Positions 1 through 5,805 of a stretch of DNA of 5,805 nt are shown here, in pieces. The stretch comes from Clostridiales bacterium (GTDB lineage Bacteria; Bacillota; Clostridia; Tissierellales; Sedimentibacteraceae): NCBI GenBank assembly GCA_003487955.1, contig DNNJ01000058.1, positions 1-5,805 of the forward strand. The letters are read 5' to 3'. The notes beneath the pieces were generated by a model. That model did no database searches. It was not told the DNA's origin and worked only from the letters and a program-made list of their open reading frames with translations. Within the stretch, counting starts at the first letter, position 1. Each line of letters opens with the position of its first letter. The position numbers were made by a program, and so were the translations under genes.

Positions 1-42
1 ACGGCCGGGTTGACGGTTACGCACATTTCGATAATATAATAC

Positions 43-79
43 TATAACGCCAACTACTATATTTGTAATTGGCGTTATA
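43..79 (-). terminator. Perfect 11-bp inverted repeat after arsC, probable operon terminator
   Basis: The arms TATAACGCCAA (43-53) and TTGGCGTTATA (69-79) are perfect reverse complements around a 15-base AT-rich loop. The hairpin begins 4 bases past the arsC stop codon, where the ars operon should end. On the minus strand it is followed by an AT-rich stretch (GTATTATATTAT), not a clean U-run, so it is a weaker intrinsic terminator than the one at 4755-4795. It is symmetrical and could also serve a gene arriving from the left on the plus strand. A protein-binding site is the alternative reading. Confidence 0.5.
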
Positions 80-83
80 AATA

Positions 84-488
84 TTATGACTTTAGTCTGC
101 CTTTTAGCTCGTTGATTTTTGTTTCTATTGTAGAGATTATTTTTTTAAATTCCTCATCGCTCTTTCCAGTTGGATCATCAAGTCCCCAATCTTCTCTGTG
201 TTTACATGGAAGGTAAGGGCACTCCACATTGCATCCCATTGTAATAACGATATCTACTGAAGGGATTTCTTCAAGCAACTTTGAATGTTGAGTTTTCTCC
301 ATATCTATACCATAAAGTTCTTTCATTAGGCGAACAGCATCTTGATTAATTTGTGGTTTTGTTTCTGTGCCAGCAGAGTAGCTTTCAAATATATCTCCCG
401 CAAAATGTTTACCAAGTGCCTCAGCTATTTGGCTTCGACATGAATTATGAACACATATAAATGCGACCTTTGGTTTATTTTCTCTCAT
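84..488 (-). CDS. arsC: Arsenate reductase ArsC, low-molecular-weight phosphatase (thioredoxin-coupled) type
   Basis: This 134-residue cytoplasmic enzyme should reduce arsenate to arsenite, the form handled by ArsD, ArsA and Acr3. The LMW protein tyrosine phosphatase P-loop CX5R is seen at C12-R18 (CVHNSCR), with nucleophile C12. The acid loop DDP is at residues 104-106, in WGLDDPTG. Further cysteines C86, C90 and C95 lie in the segment that holds the redox relay in Bacillus and Staphylococcus ArsC. By rough alignment C86 and C90 correspond to Cys82 and Cys89 there, so thioredoxin is the likely reductant; that is inference. The length is normal for the family. The ATG is preceded by GGAG with good spacing. 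It is the last gene of the operon, 13 bp after arsA. A phosphatase role is unlikely given the cysteines and context. Confidence 0.93.
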   Translation of the reverse strand: MRENKPKVAFICVHNSCRSQIAEALGKHFAGDIFESYSAGTETKPQINQDAVRLMKELYGIDMEKTQHSKLLEEIPSVDIVITMGCNVECPYLPCKHREDWGLDDPTGKSDEEFKKIISTIETKINELKGRLKS

Positions 489-501
489 AATCGTATCTCC
501 A

Positions 502-2244
502 TTATTTTATCAATTCTAATAATTTACTTCCTGTTATATCCTCTGCACTCCAACTGATAACAGCAAAGTTACCCTCCGTATGAGTATCGACCTTGTTTAT
601 CCACTCAATTTCATGACTGGCCTTTGCTTTTAGTAAGCGGTTAGTGGTTTCGGTAGCGTACATTGATGAATTAATTACCCACCACTTTGTGGAAATCTCT
701 GCACGTTTTAAATCCTCTTCCAAACGCATAGCTTCATATACAGGAGTGGTTTCTGCAAGCGTCACGATAATAACTTCGGTTTCTTTTTCGTTGCGCAAGC
801 GAGGCAGCAACTTTTTAACATTCTCAGGAATATCTCCCTGCGTCCGTTTCACCTCACGATGATAGCTCTGCGTGGAATCAAGCAATAAAAGCGTGTGCCC
901 TGTGGGTGCGGTATCTATGACAACAACCTCATTATCGGCCCTTTCTACCACCTCAGCGAAGGCGCGGAATACGGCAATTTCCTGTGTACAGGGTGAACGT
1001 AGATCCTCTTCAACATAAGCAACATCATCTTCTGACATTGTCTCACGCGCTTTGGAAAGCACCTCGTCCTGATAGCGCTTCAATTCCGCTTCTTCGTCGA
1101 TATGGCTCATGGTGATGTTTTCTGTTTCTTTGGCAACATACTTCAGATGCGCTGCTGGATCGGTAGTTGTAAGGTGTACTTTTTTGCCTTTAGAAGCCAA
1201 AGCAAATGCAATTGCTGCAGCAATAGAGGTTTTACCGACTCCGCCTTTTCCCATTGTAAAAATGACCTTTTTGTCATTCTGATACAAATCATCAATCACA
1301 TTTTTCAAAGAAGGTACTGTAGTTGCATTTATAGTTTCTTCGCTGATTTCAAAACTATCCTTAGACAGAAGTGCGCGAACATTATCCATTCCTGTGATGT
1401 TATATGCCCGTAGCGGAACAGAGTACAAGTCAAGCTTTTTAATATTATTGGGTATCTCGGCCAATGCTGCTTGCTGTTTATTATAAAGGCTTTCAGATAC
1501 GCTATCATCAAAGGAAGGCATAACACCGTTTATGACAAGTATTTGATTGTTCACACCCAAATCTGCAAGCTCACCGGAAGCACGTTCTGCTTCTTTTAGT
1601 GGTGTTTTATCGGGTCGAGATACCAATACAAGCGTAGTAGCATTACCGTCTGCAAGCGTATTGACTGCCTGTTTGTATATATCTTTTCGTTCCTCTAACC
1701 CTGAAAGTTGACCTAAGCAAGATGCACCATGTGTGCTTTCGCTAATAAAATTAGTCCAAGCAGACGGAAGTTGCAACATTCTAAGCGTATGTCCTGTAGG
1801 TGCTGTATCAAATATGATATGGTCATATTCTCTCTCGGCTGTTTTGTCAGTTATAAAATTAGAAAACTCGTTAAATGCAGCAATCTCAACTGTACAGGAA
1901 CCAGAAAGTTGTTCCTCCATATTGTCAAGGACAGCATCAGGTAGCTTACCTCGATAAGGGGCAATTACGCTTTCTCTATACTCAGCTGCGGCTTGAATTG
2001 GATCAAGGTTCGCAACAATAAGACCGGGGACTTCATTAATCGGAACTCCCTTACTTGTTAGATCAGTAGAAAATACATCCTGAAGATTGGAAGCCGGATC
2101 GGTACTAATGAGTAGTACCTTTTTACCGTTATCAGCAAGGGTAACCGCAGTAGCACAGGCAATTGATGTTTTTCCAACGCCACCTTTGCCGGTAAAAAAC
2201 ATATATTTGGTTAGGGGAATATTCTTTACATCAAAGTCTTTCAT
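502..2244 (-). CDS. arsA: Arsenite-stimulated efflux ATPase ArsA, two-domain
   Basis: This 580-residue peripheral ATPase is expected to drive the arsenite pump at the inner face of the membrane. Two homologous halves are visible. The first P-loop GKGGVGKTS is at residues 19-27 and the second at 332-340; the matching DTAPTGHT signal motifs are at 146-153 and 444-451. The three As(III)-site cysteines of plasmid R773 ArsA (C113, C172, C422) have counterparts at C117 (SGSCTVE), C176 (GASCLG) and C419 (RSPCTQE), so allosteric metalloid activation should be intact. The length is close to the family's usual size of about 580. The ATG at 2244 is chosen over TTG codons at 2253 and 2250 because GGAGG lies 9 bases before it. 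That ATG overlaps the arsD stop by one base (TAATG), which suggests translational coupling. The Get3-like eukaryotic homologue is a distant relative, not a serious alternative. Confidence 0.96.
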   Translation of the reverse strand: MKDFDVKNIPLTKYMFFTGKGGVGKTSIACATAVTLADNGKKVLLISTDPASNLQDVFSTDLTSKGVPINEVPGLIVANLDPIQAAAEYRESVIAPYRGKLPDAVLDNMEEQLSGSCTVEIAAFNEFSNFITDKTAEREYDHIIFDTAPTGHTLRMLQLPSAWTNFISESTHGASCLGQLSGLEERKDIYKQAVNTLADGNATTLVLVSRPDKTPLKEAERASGELADLGVNNQILVINGVMPSFDDSVSESLYNKQQAALAEIPNNIKKLDLYSVPLRAYNITGMDNVRALLSKDSFEISEETINATTVPSLKNVIDDLYQNDKKVIFTMGKGGVGKTSIAAAIAFALASKGKKVHLTTTDPAAHLKYVAKETENITMSHIDEEAELKRYQDEVLSKARETMSEDDVAYVEEDLRSPCTQEIAVFRAFAEVVERADNEVVVIDTAPTGHTLLLLDSTQSYHREVKRTQGDIPENVKKLLPRLRNEKETEVIIVTLAETTPVYEAMRLEEDLKRAEISTKWWVINSSMYATETTNRLLKAKASHEIEWINKVDTHTEGNFAVISWSAEDITGSKLLELIK

Positions 2245-3089
2245 TAACAACAACCTCCACCGTTACAGCAGCCACCGCCACTTGGTTTTTTTTCTTCACC
2301 AAGATAAGACTTCGGAACACCAAGCAATTCTGCAATCTCAGCATTACTCGGGTATTTCTTTGTCATAACGATTTTTCCGTCCACTACCGTTGCAGGCAGT
2401 GACTCAACACCATCACCCATAATAAGTTTATTGATTTCAACGTTCTTTATAAATTCCTGTGGAGCATTGCTCAAGTTATAGCGGTTGACCACTACACCGT
2501 ATTTCTTCAAGTTACTGAATGCAGTTGAAATGCGAAGCAGTTCAGGGTCAACGCCGACTCCGCAAACTCCGGTTTCACAGCACATAGCTGGCTCATAAAT
2601 AGATATTTTTTTCATAGTAAATTCTCCATTCTTATTATTATTATTTTTACTTGCATAGAACTCTTTAAGATTTTCTGGCATGATATAATCTGTTTTGGTA
2701 ATGTCAATATTGTCGGAAAACAGGGTTTTCAAAATGGCATATGCGAGCAATTCTTTCGGAGGAATTTCGTAGACTTCATCTTCATATCGAAAAACGCGGC
2801 ATTCCACGTCGCATCCGGCTATATCACTGCAACACCCGCAATCATTTTCTTCTACGGTAAGGCAGATATCCTTACCGTTTACACGAATAGTCGGGGATGA
2901 TAGAAACTGATATTCAGCCGCTATCTCCGCTGTAGACATTTCTATTTTACGTCGAACGACTATATATCCAGCCAGTTGCAATGCCGGTTCTAAAACATCT
3001 AAGACCTCGTCTAAAACTTCATCTGTTCCGACACAGCGGTCGCAGGTATTTAAATCGAGATAAAGGTAATCAATAGTTATTTCTTTCAT
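2244..3089 (-). CDS. arsD: DUF2703 - ArsD fusion protein, arsenite metallochaperone
   Basis: The predicted protein has 281 residues, against about 120 for ordinary ArsD. Residues 1 to about 148 look like a DUF2703 domain, with C16xxC19 near a first beta strand and a Cys cluster at C84, C86, C87, C93 and C97. The function of that domain is not established; a thioredoxin-like fold is my inference. A low-complexity linker of asparagines follows (149-152). Residues 159-281 form a complete ArsD: C170, C171 and C176 match the As(III) site Cys12, Cys13 and Cys18 of R773 ArsD, and two vicinal CC pairs end the protein. ArsD passes arsenite to ArsA, encoded directly downstream. The start is placed at the ATG at 3089 rather than the TTG at 3098, because AAGGAG lies 9 bases before this ATG and overlaps the acr3 stop. 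The ArsD part keeps its own ribosome binding site and ATG (2615), so separate ArsD may also be made. Confidence 0.85.
   Translation of the reverse strand: MKEITIDYLYLDLNTCDRCVGTDEVLDEVLDVLEPALQLAGYIVVRRKIEMSTAEIAAEYQFLSSPTIRVNGKDICLTVEENDCGCCSDIAGCDVECRVFRYEDEVYEIPPKELLAYAILKTLFSDNIDITKTDYIMPENLKEFYASKNNNNKNGEFTMKKISIYEPAMCCETGVCGVGVDPELLRISTAFSNLKKYGVVVNRYNLSNAPQEFIKNVEINKLIMGDGVESLPATVVDGKIVMTKKYPSNAEIAELLGVPKSYLGEEKKPSGGGCCNGGGCC
2613..2627 (-). promoter_or_regulatory. Internal ribosome binding site and ATG for stand-alone ArsD
   Basis: Inside the fusion gene, GGAGAA (2622-2627) stands 6 bases before an in-frame ATG (2613-2615). Translation from here would give a 123-residue protein with Cys12, Cys13 and Cys18 at exactly the canonical ArsD positions. 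This looks like the original arsD start, still usable. Whether it is used in the cell cannot be told from sequence. Confidence 0.6.
2632..2648 (-). repeat. A5-(TAA)4 tract at the domain junction
   Basis: On the minus strand the junction reads A5 (2644-2648) followed by four TAA units (2632-2643). In the present frame it encodes Lys and four Asn. Lengthening the A-run by one base puts the TAA units in frame as four stop codons, ending the DUF2703 protein at about 149 residues just before the arsD ribosome binding site. Homopolymers and trinucleotide repeats of this kind are prone to slippage. Confidence 0.8.
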
Positions 3090-3103
3090 AGAAAACAACT
3101 CCT

Positions 3104-4183
3104 TTATGATTGATGGGGTAATTTGCTATCGGTCGTTGCTTGAGGGAACCAACGCTTCGTTTTATTGACAAACTTGACAAGCAGAAGCATTACGGGAACC
3201 TCGGTTAATACCCCGACAGTACAAACAAGAACCACCGGTGAATCCACACCAAAGAGTGCTATTGCGACTGCCACTGATAATTCAAAGAAATCAGAAGCAG
3301 CAATCAGAGAAGCAGGTGCTGCAATATCACGAGGTAATTTTGCTGCTTTACTTACGGCATATGTCAAGGCAAATGAAATGGTATTCTGAAGAACAAGCGG
3401 TACAGCAATTAACAGTACATAAAGAGGATTTTTTACAATAATATCTCCTTGGAATATAAAGATAATAACAAGTGTCAATAGCAAACCGATAGTTGTTACA
3501 CCATCAAACTTAGTCACAAACTTTTTATTGAAATAATCTTCACCCTTATGCTTTGTAATTAAAACTCGGGACAGAACACCTGCGACCAAAGGTATTACCA
3601 CAAATAAGACAATTGACATAATAAGGATACCAATTGGTAGCACCACATTATTAATGCCAAGCAAGAACTGAACGATTGGTACAAACAATACTAAAATAAG
3701 CAAATCATTGACAGAAACCTGAACGAGCGTTTGTGCGGGATTGCCTTTTGTCAACGTACTCCAAACAAACACCATAGCGGTACAAGGTGCTGCTCCTAAC
3801 AACACAGCTCCCGTTACAAAATCTGTTGCTAAATTTGCCGGAATGATGGAACTAAATATATACTGAAAAAATACCGTAGCCAATCCAAACATCAGAAAGG
3901 GCTTAATACCCCAACTTGCAAGGGTAGATATGATGACGCCTTGCGGATTCTTTCCTACATTTTTTACAGACTTAAAATCAACTTTTAACATCATTGGATA
4001 AATCATAATCCACATAAGTATTGCAAGAGGAATGTTCTGACCACCTATTTGCATACTTTCTAAAATCGAACGAACCCCCGGTAAAAACCTGCCAATTAAA
4101 ATCCCCACAGCCATACATAGTAAGACCCAAACTGTAAGATACTTCTCAAAGAAACTAATACCTTGTGTTTTTTCATTGCTCAT
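3104..4183 (-). CDS. acr3: Arsenite efflux permease Acr3 (ArsB type III)
   Basis: This 359-residue integral membrane protein of the BASS/Acr3 superfamily exports arsenite, and often antimonite, from the cytoplasm. About ten hydrophobic segments can be read, roughly at 15-35, 52-68, 84-108, 123-142, 157-176, 182-207, 228-246, 253-275, 286-310 and 315-338. Acr3 hallmarks are MIYPMMLKVDF (60-70), AAPCTAMVFVW (131-141) with the conserved Cys at 134, and FFELSVAVAIALFG (299-312) with a conserved Glu at 301. In characterised Acr3 proteins a Cys and a Glu at these places are needed for transport. Ordinary ArsB has a different 12-segment architecture, so ArsB is excluded. The ATG follows GAGGAG. The stop lies 14 bases before the arsD ATG, with the arsD ribosome binding site overlapping it. 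Confidence 0.95.
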   Translation of the reverse strand: MSNEKTQGISFFEKYLTVWVLLCMAVGILIGRFLPGVRSILESMQIGGQNIPLAILMWIMIYPMMLKVDFKSVKNVGKNPQGVIISTLASWGIKPFLMFGLATVFFQYIFSSIIPANLATDFVTGAVLLGAAPCTAMVFVWSTLTKGNPAQTLVQVSVNDLLILVLFVPIVQFLLGINNVVLPIGILIMSIVLFVVIPLVAGVLSRVLITKHKGEDYFNKKFVTKFDGVTTIGLLLTLVIIFIFQGDIIVKNPLYVLLIAVPLVLQNTISFALTYAVSKAAKLPRDIAAPASLIAASDFFELSVAVAIALFGVDSPVVLVCTVGVLTEVPVMLLLVKFVNKTKRWFPQATTDSKLPHQS

Positions 4184-4201
4184 AATAATATCTCCTCAAA
4201 T

Positions 4202-4213
4202 GCCTATATAGGC
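4202..4213. promoter_or_regulatory. 12-bp perfect palindrome just before the acr3 ribosome binding site
   Basis: GCCTATATAGGC is its own reverse complement and lies 18 bases before the acr3 ATG. As RNA it could form only a short stem with a tiny loop, so a protein-binding site is at least as likely. No clear promoter boxes accompany it. The role is unknown. Confidence 0.3.
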
Positions 4214-4284
4214 CATTAAACTTATTTTTTACTTTTTGTTACTTTGTTGCTTCGGTGTGAACTTAATATTCTTAAAGCCAAATA

Positions 4285-4291
4285 CCTCCTT
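4285..4291 (-). promoter_or_regulatory. Orphan strong ribosome binding site after arsR
   Basis: AAGGAGG overlaps the arsR stop codon, as if a second gene began at once, but no ATG or GTG follows at a usable distance. The nearest candidate is a TTG at 4281, only 3 bases after GGAGG, which would give a 19-residue basic peptide ending at 4222. That spacing is too short to be convincing. It may be the scar of a lost gene between arsR and acr3 or, less likely, a leader peptide. Confidence 0.4.
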
Positions 4292-4625
4292 AACAACATT
4301 GATTATCTGATTTTTTATTTTTACACTTTTTGCAAATGCAATCTTCTTCCTCGGAAGTTATGCCAGTAAAAAAAGCTATGATATCATTTGTTTTTTCCTT
4401 GTTTAACGTATACCTCATCCATGCCCCGTCGCGTGCTCCATTTACAAGTCCGCTTTCTGTTAAAATTTTCATATGATAACTAAGAGTGGATTGGGAAATA
4501 CTGAATTCTTCTAATATATCACATGCGCACATTTCTCCACATGATAGCATATCAATAATCTTTAACCGTGTTTCATCTGACATAGCCTTAATTGCAGGTA
4601 CATATTCAGAATATAATCGCTCCAT
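4290..4625 (-). CDS. arsR: ArsR/SmtB-family arsenic-responsive repressor
   Basis: This 111-residue winged-helix repressor is expected to bind the operon promoter as a dimer and release it on As(III) or Sb(III) binding. The metalloid site is the ExCxCD motif of the alpha-3 region at E31, C33, C35 and D36, with an extra C29. The recognition helix is around residues 43-56 (ISQSTLSYHMKIL), followed by the wing (GARDGAWMRYTL, 63-74). The C-terminal tail adds five cysteines (C96, C98, C101, C110, C111), more than a typical ArsR. The length is normal. The ATG is preceded by GGGAGG at 7-base spacing. It is the first gene of the operon, so the system is probably autoregulated. The C33/C35 motif favours an arsenic sensor over zinc or cadmium, and the neighbouring genes agree. 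Confidence 0.94.
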   Translation of the reverse strand: MERLYSEYVPAIKAMSDETRLKIIDMLSCGEMCACDILEEFSISQSTLSYHMKILTESGLVNGARDGAWMRYTLNKEKTNDIIAFFTGITSEEEDCICKKCKNKKSDNQCC

Positions 4626-4662
4626 AAAATTACCTCCCTATATATTTATATGTATCAATGAC

Positions 4663-4678
4663 ATCGAAGGTTCTCGAT
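4663..4678. promoter_or_regulatory. Candidate ArsR operator, ATCGA-N6-TCGAT
   Basis: A perfect inverted repeat of 5-base arms with a 6-base spacer lies just downstream of the expected transcription start, between promoter and arsR. ArsR/SmtB-family operators are imperfect palindromes of about this size in this location. The assignment to ArsR is inferred from position. Confidence 0.5.
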
Positions 4679-4689
4679 ATCCTAAAATA

Positions 4690-4718
4690 ATAATATCAAG
4701 CATATCGATAGTTGTCAA
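4690..4718 (-). promoter_or_regulatory. Sigma-A-type promoter of the ars operon
   Basis: On the minus strand the -35 box is TTGACA (4713-4718) and the -10 box is TATTAT (4690-4695), with a 17-base spacer. A TG one base before the -10 box gives an extended -10. Transcription should start near 4683. It is the only strong promoter seen ahead of arsR and can serve all five genes. The core carries an overlapping candidate operator (4694-4710). Confidence 0.8.
4694..4710. promoter_or_regulatory. Second candidate operator in the promoter spacer
   Basis: TATCAAGCATATCGATA has outer arms TATC and GATA and half-sites ATCAA and TCGAT. It overlaps the -10 box and fills most of the spacer, where a bound repressor would block RNA polymerase. 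Its left part repeats, in the same direction, a motif found 41 bp away (4654-4667). Confidence 0.4.
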
Positions 4719-4754
4719 TATGTATTAATTAAAATTCGCAAAAAAGTTACAGAC

Positions 4755-4795
4755 AAAAAGCACACCCCCAAAACATTATTGTTTAAAGGGTGTGC
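4755..4795 (-). terminator. Rho-independent terminator of the recombinase gene
   Basis: Perfect 8-bp arms GCACACCC (4760-4767) and GGGTGTGC (4788-4795) enclose a loop that can extend the stem through AAAC/GTTT pairing. On the minus strand the stem is followed at once by five T residues (4755-4759). The hairpin begins 18 bases past the recombinase stop. It should insulate the ars promoter from read-through. Confidence 0.85.
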
Positions 4796-4813
4796 CGCAT
4801 TTTTCGGTTTTAA

Positions 4814-5803
4814 TCAGATTTCTACTTCAATTCCTGACTTAAACCTAACAACTACGTTGTTTTCAAATATAGTTGCTTTCTCAACTAAGAGCCTTACCAA
4901 TTCTTCATCATAATTGAGGCTCTGGTCGACGTGTTTTTCTATAAACTCCATCATCTCTGTAATTCGTTCTTTCTCACCTTGGCTTTCCGCCTCCGCCGTA
5001 AGGATGGCTTGCTTTCTTTCGCTAAGAGCCTGTATTTCATCAGCAAGTTTTTCATAGTCCTTGCCGGAATTAGCATAGCTGATGAGTTCCATCTGTTTCT
5101 CTTCCATTTGCTTGTCAATGTTGGCAATGGCTTGTTCATTGCTCTCGCGGACCAACGACTCAATATTCTCTCGTAAAATCGCAATCATCGATTCGCCACC
5201 GCTAAGAACCTGGTTAAATGCATCTGTTACTGCAGCATGGAGGTCTTCCTCAGAAATAGTCCTTGATGTGCAACCTTTCGGCCCATCTTCCAATCGTGTA
5301 ACGCATCTCCATACAGTAGACTTCTTGCCACGGTTGTTCCAATAAGTCCGTCTATAAATGTCTCCACAATCACTACAAAAGGTGATGGAGGATAATGCAT
5401 ACTTACTACTATATATCCTTCTCCTTCCTTCTTTGCCTTTGAATAAAAGGCTCCTGCGTTTCATTTCTTCTTGCACTTGCAGATATAACTCTCTTGGAAT
5501 GATAGCCTCGTGATTATTCTCAACATAATATTGTGGAACGATGCCTTCATTTTTGACACGCTTTTTTGTTAGGAAATCCACCGTGTAAGTTTTCTGTAAC
5601 AGTGCATCTCCCATGTACTTTTCGTTCTGCAGTATCTTTTGGACTGTTTCTGGTCTCCATTTTGAATTGCCCGCCGCTGTGTAAATTCCGTCTTTCATCA
5701 AACCCTTACAAATTCCTGCGAGGCTCTCGCCCTCAAGGTACTCTCTGAAAATTCGCTTTACAACCTCAGCACCTTTTGGCTCAATGATAAGGTTTCCATC
5801 CTC
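4814..5803 (-). CDS. Large serine recombinase, C-terminal part (5' end outside the window)
   Basis: The frame is open to the window edge, giving 329 visible residues, so the gene starts outside. Full-length relatives are typically above 500 residues, so the N-terminal catalytic resolvase domain with its serine nucleophile is not visible. The fragment begins in a Recombinase domain (PF07508-like; WRPETVQKILQNEKYMGD at about residues 49-66). A zinc ribbon follows, with C143, C146, C167 and C178. A long charged helical region rich in Glu, Lys and Gln (about 200-285) is the coiled coil typical of transposon and phage integrases of this class. The gene ends with a strong terminator. Such enzymes move ICEs, Tn4451-like elements and prophages. 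Which element this one belongs to, and whether the ars operon is its cargo, cannot be decided here. A TTG/ATG near 5701 is not the true start, as homology continues upstream of it. Confidence 0.88.
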   Translation of the reverse strand, partial: EDGNLIIEPKGAEVVKRIFREYLEGESLAGICKGLMKDGIYTAAGNSKWRPETVQKILQNEKYMGDALLQKTYTVDFLTKKRVKNEGIVPQYYVENNHEAIIPRELYLQVQEEMKRRSLLFKGKEGRRRIYSSKYALSSITFCSDCGDIYRRTYWNNRGKKSTVWRCVTRLEDGPKGCTSRTISEEDLHAAVTDAFNQVLSGGESMIAILRENIESLVRESNEQAIANIDKQMEEKQMELISYANSGKDYEKLADEIQALSERKQAILTAEAESQGEKERITEMMEFIEKHVDQSLNYDEELVRLLVEKATIFENNVVVRFKSGIEVEI

Positions 5804-5805
5804 GT

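Noticed and set aside
10..40. Plus-strand promoter-like TTGACG with TATAAT
   Set aside because: The spacer is 19 bp, no plus-strand gene follows, and transcription would run antisense into arsC. Probably chance in AT-rich sequence.
1..47. Possible tail of a plus-strand gene at the left edge
   Set aside because: Two plus frames are open from the edge to TAA at 37-39 and 45-47, but 12-14 codons are too few to recognise a protein or choose a frame. A minus ATG at 26 has no ribosome binding site.
644..2368. Plus-strand open frames within arsA and arsD
   Set aside because: They lie opposite strongly recognisable minus-strand genes, have no family features and no ribosome binding sites. They are shadows.
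3096..3098. TTG start for the arsD fusion gene
   Set aside because: It touches the AAGGAG ribosome binding site with no spacing, while the ATG at 3089 is 9 bases from it.
4486..4728. Plus-strand 80-residue open frame across arsR and its promoter
   Set aside because: It overlaps the arsR start, promoter and operators, and shows no protein-family signal.
5699..5701. TTG as the recombinase start codon
   Set aside because: The frame continues without a stop to the window edge and encodes a typical Recombinase-domain sequence upstream, so the visible gene is 5' truncated by the window, not a short protein.

Overview
The window carries a complete arsenic-resistance operon on the minus strand, preceded by the 3' part of a large serine recombinase gene on the same strand. 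The AT-rich composition, strong GGAGG-type ribosome binding sites, sigma-A-like promoter and clostridial style of the proteins (LMW-phosphatase-type ArsC, Acr3 pump, two-half ArsA, Cys-rich ArsR) point to a low-GC Firmicute, most likely a member of the Clostridia. The species cannot be named from this stretch.

Layout, in the direction of transcription (right to left). The recombinase fragment (about 4814-5803, running off the right edge) ends at a clear rho-independent terminator (4755-4795). A promoter with TTGACA and TATTAT boxes 17 bp apart (4690-4718) and a cluster of ATCGA/ATCAA half-sites then start the ars operon: arsR (4290-4625), acr3 (3104-4183), a fused DUF2703-ArsD gene (2244-3089), arsA (502-2244) and arsC (84-488). 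The operon ends near a perfect 11-bp inverted repeat (43-79). Every gene sits on the minus strand and the gaps are short (5 bp acr3-arsD, a 1-base TAATG overlap arsD-arsA, 13 bp arsA-arsC). The exception is a 106-bp arsR-acr3 gap that holds an unused ribosome binding site and a 12-bp palindrome.

How the parts fit: ArsC reduces arsenate to arsenite; the ArsD domain passes arsenite to the ArsA ATPase; ArsA is expected to energise the Acr3 membrane pump; and ArsR keeps the operon off until As(III) or Sb(III) binds its cysteines. The recombinase next door suggests that the cluster lies in or beside a mobile element.

The most unusual point is the arsD gene. A DUF2703 domain is joined in frame to a complete ArsD that still has its own ribosome binding site and ATG. 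The junction is an A5-(TAA)4 tract in which one extra A would put four consecutive TAA stops in frame and separate the two proteins. No CRISPR array, tRNA or rRNA was seen, and I found no wholly new system beyond this rearranged ars operon.
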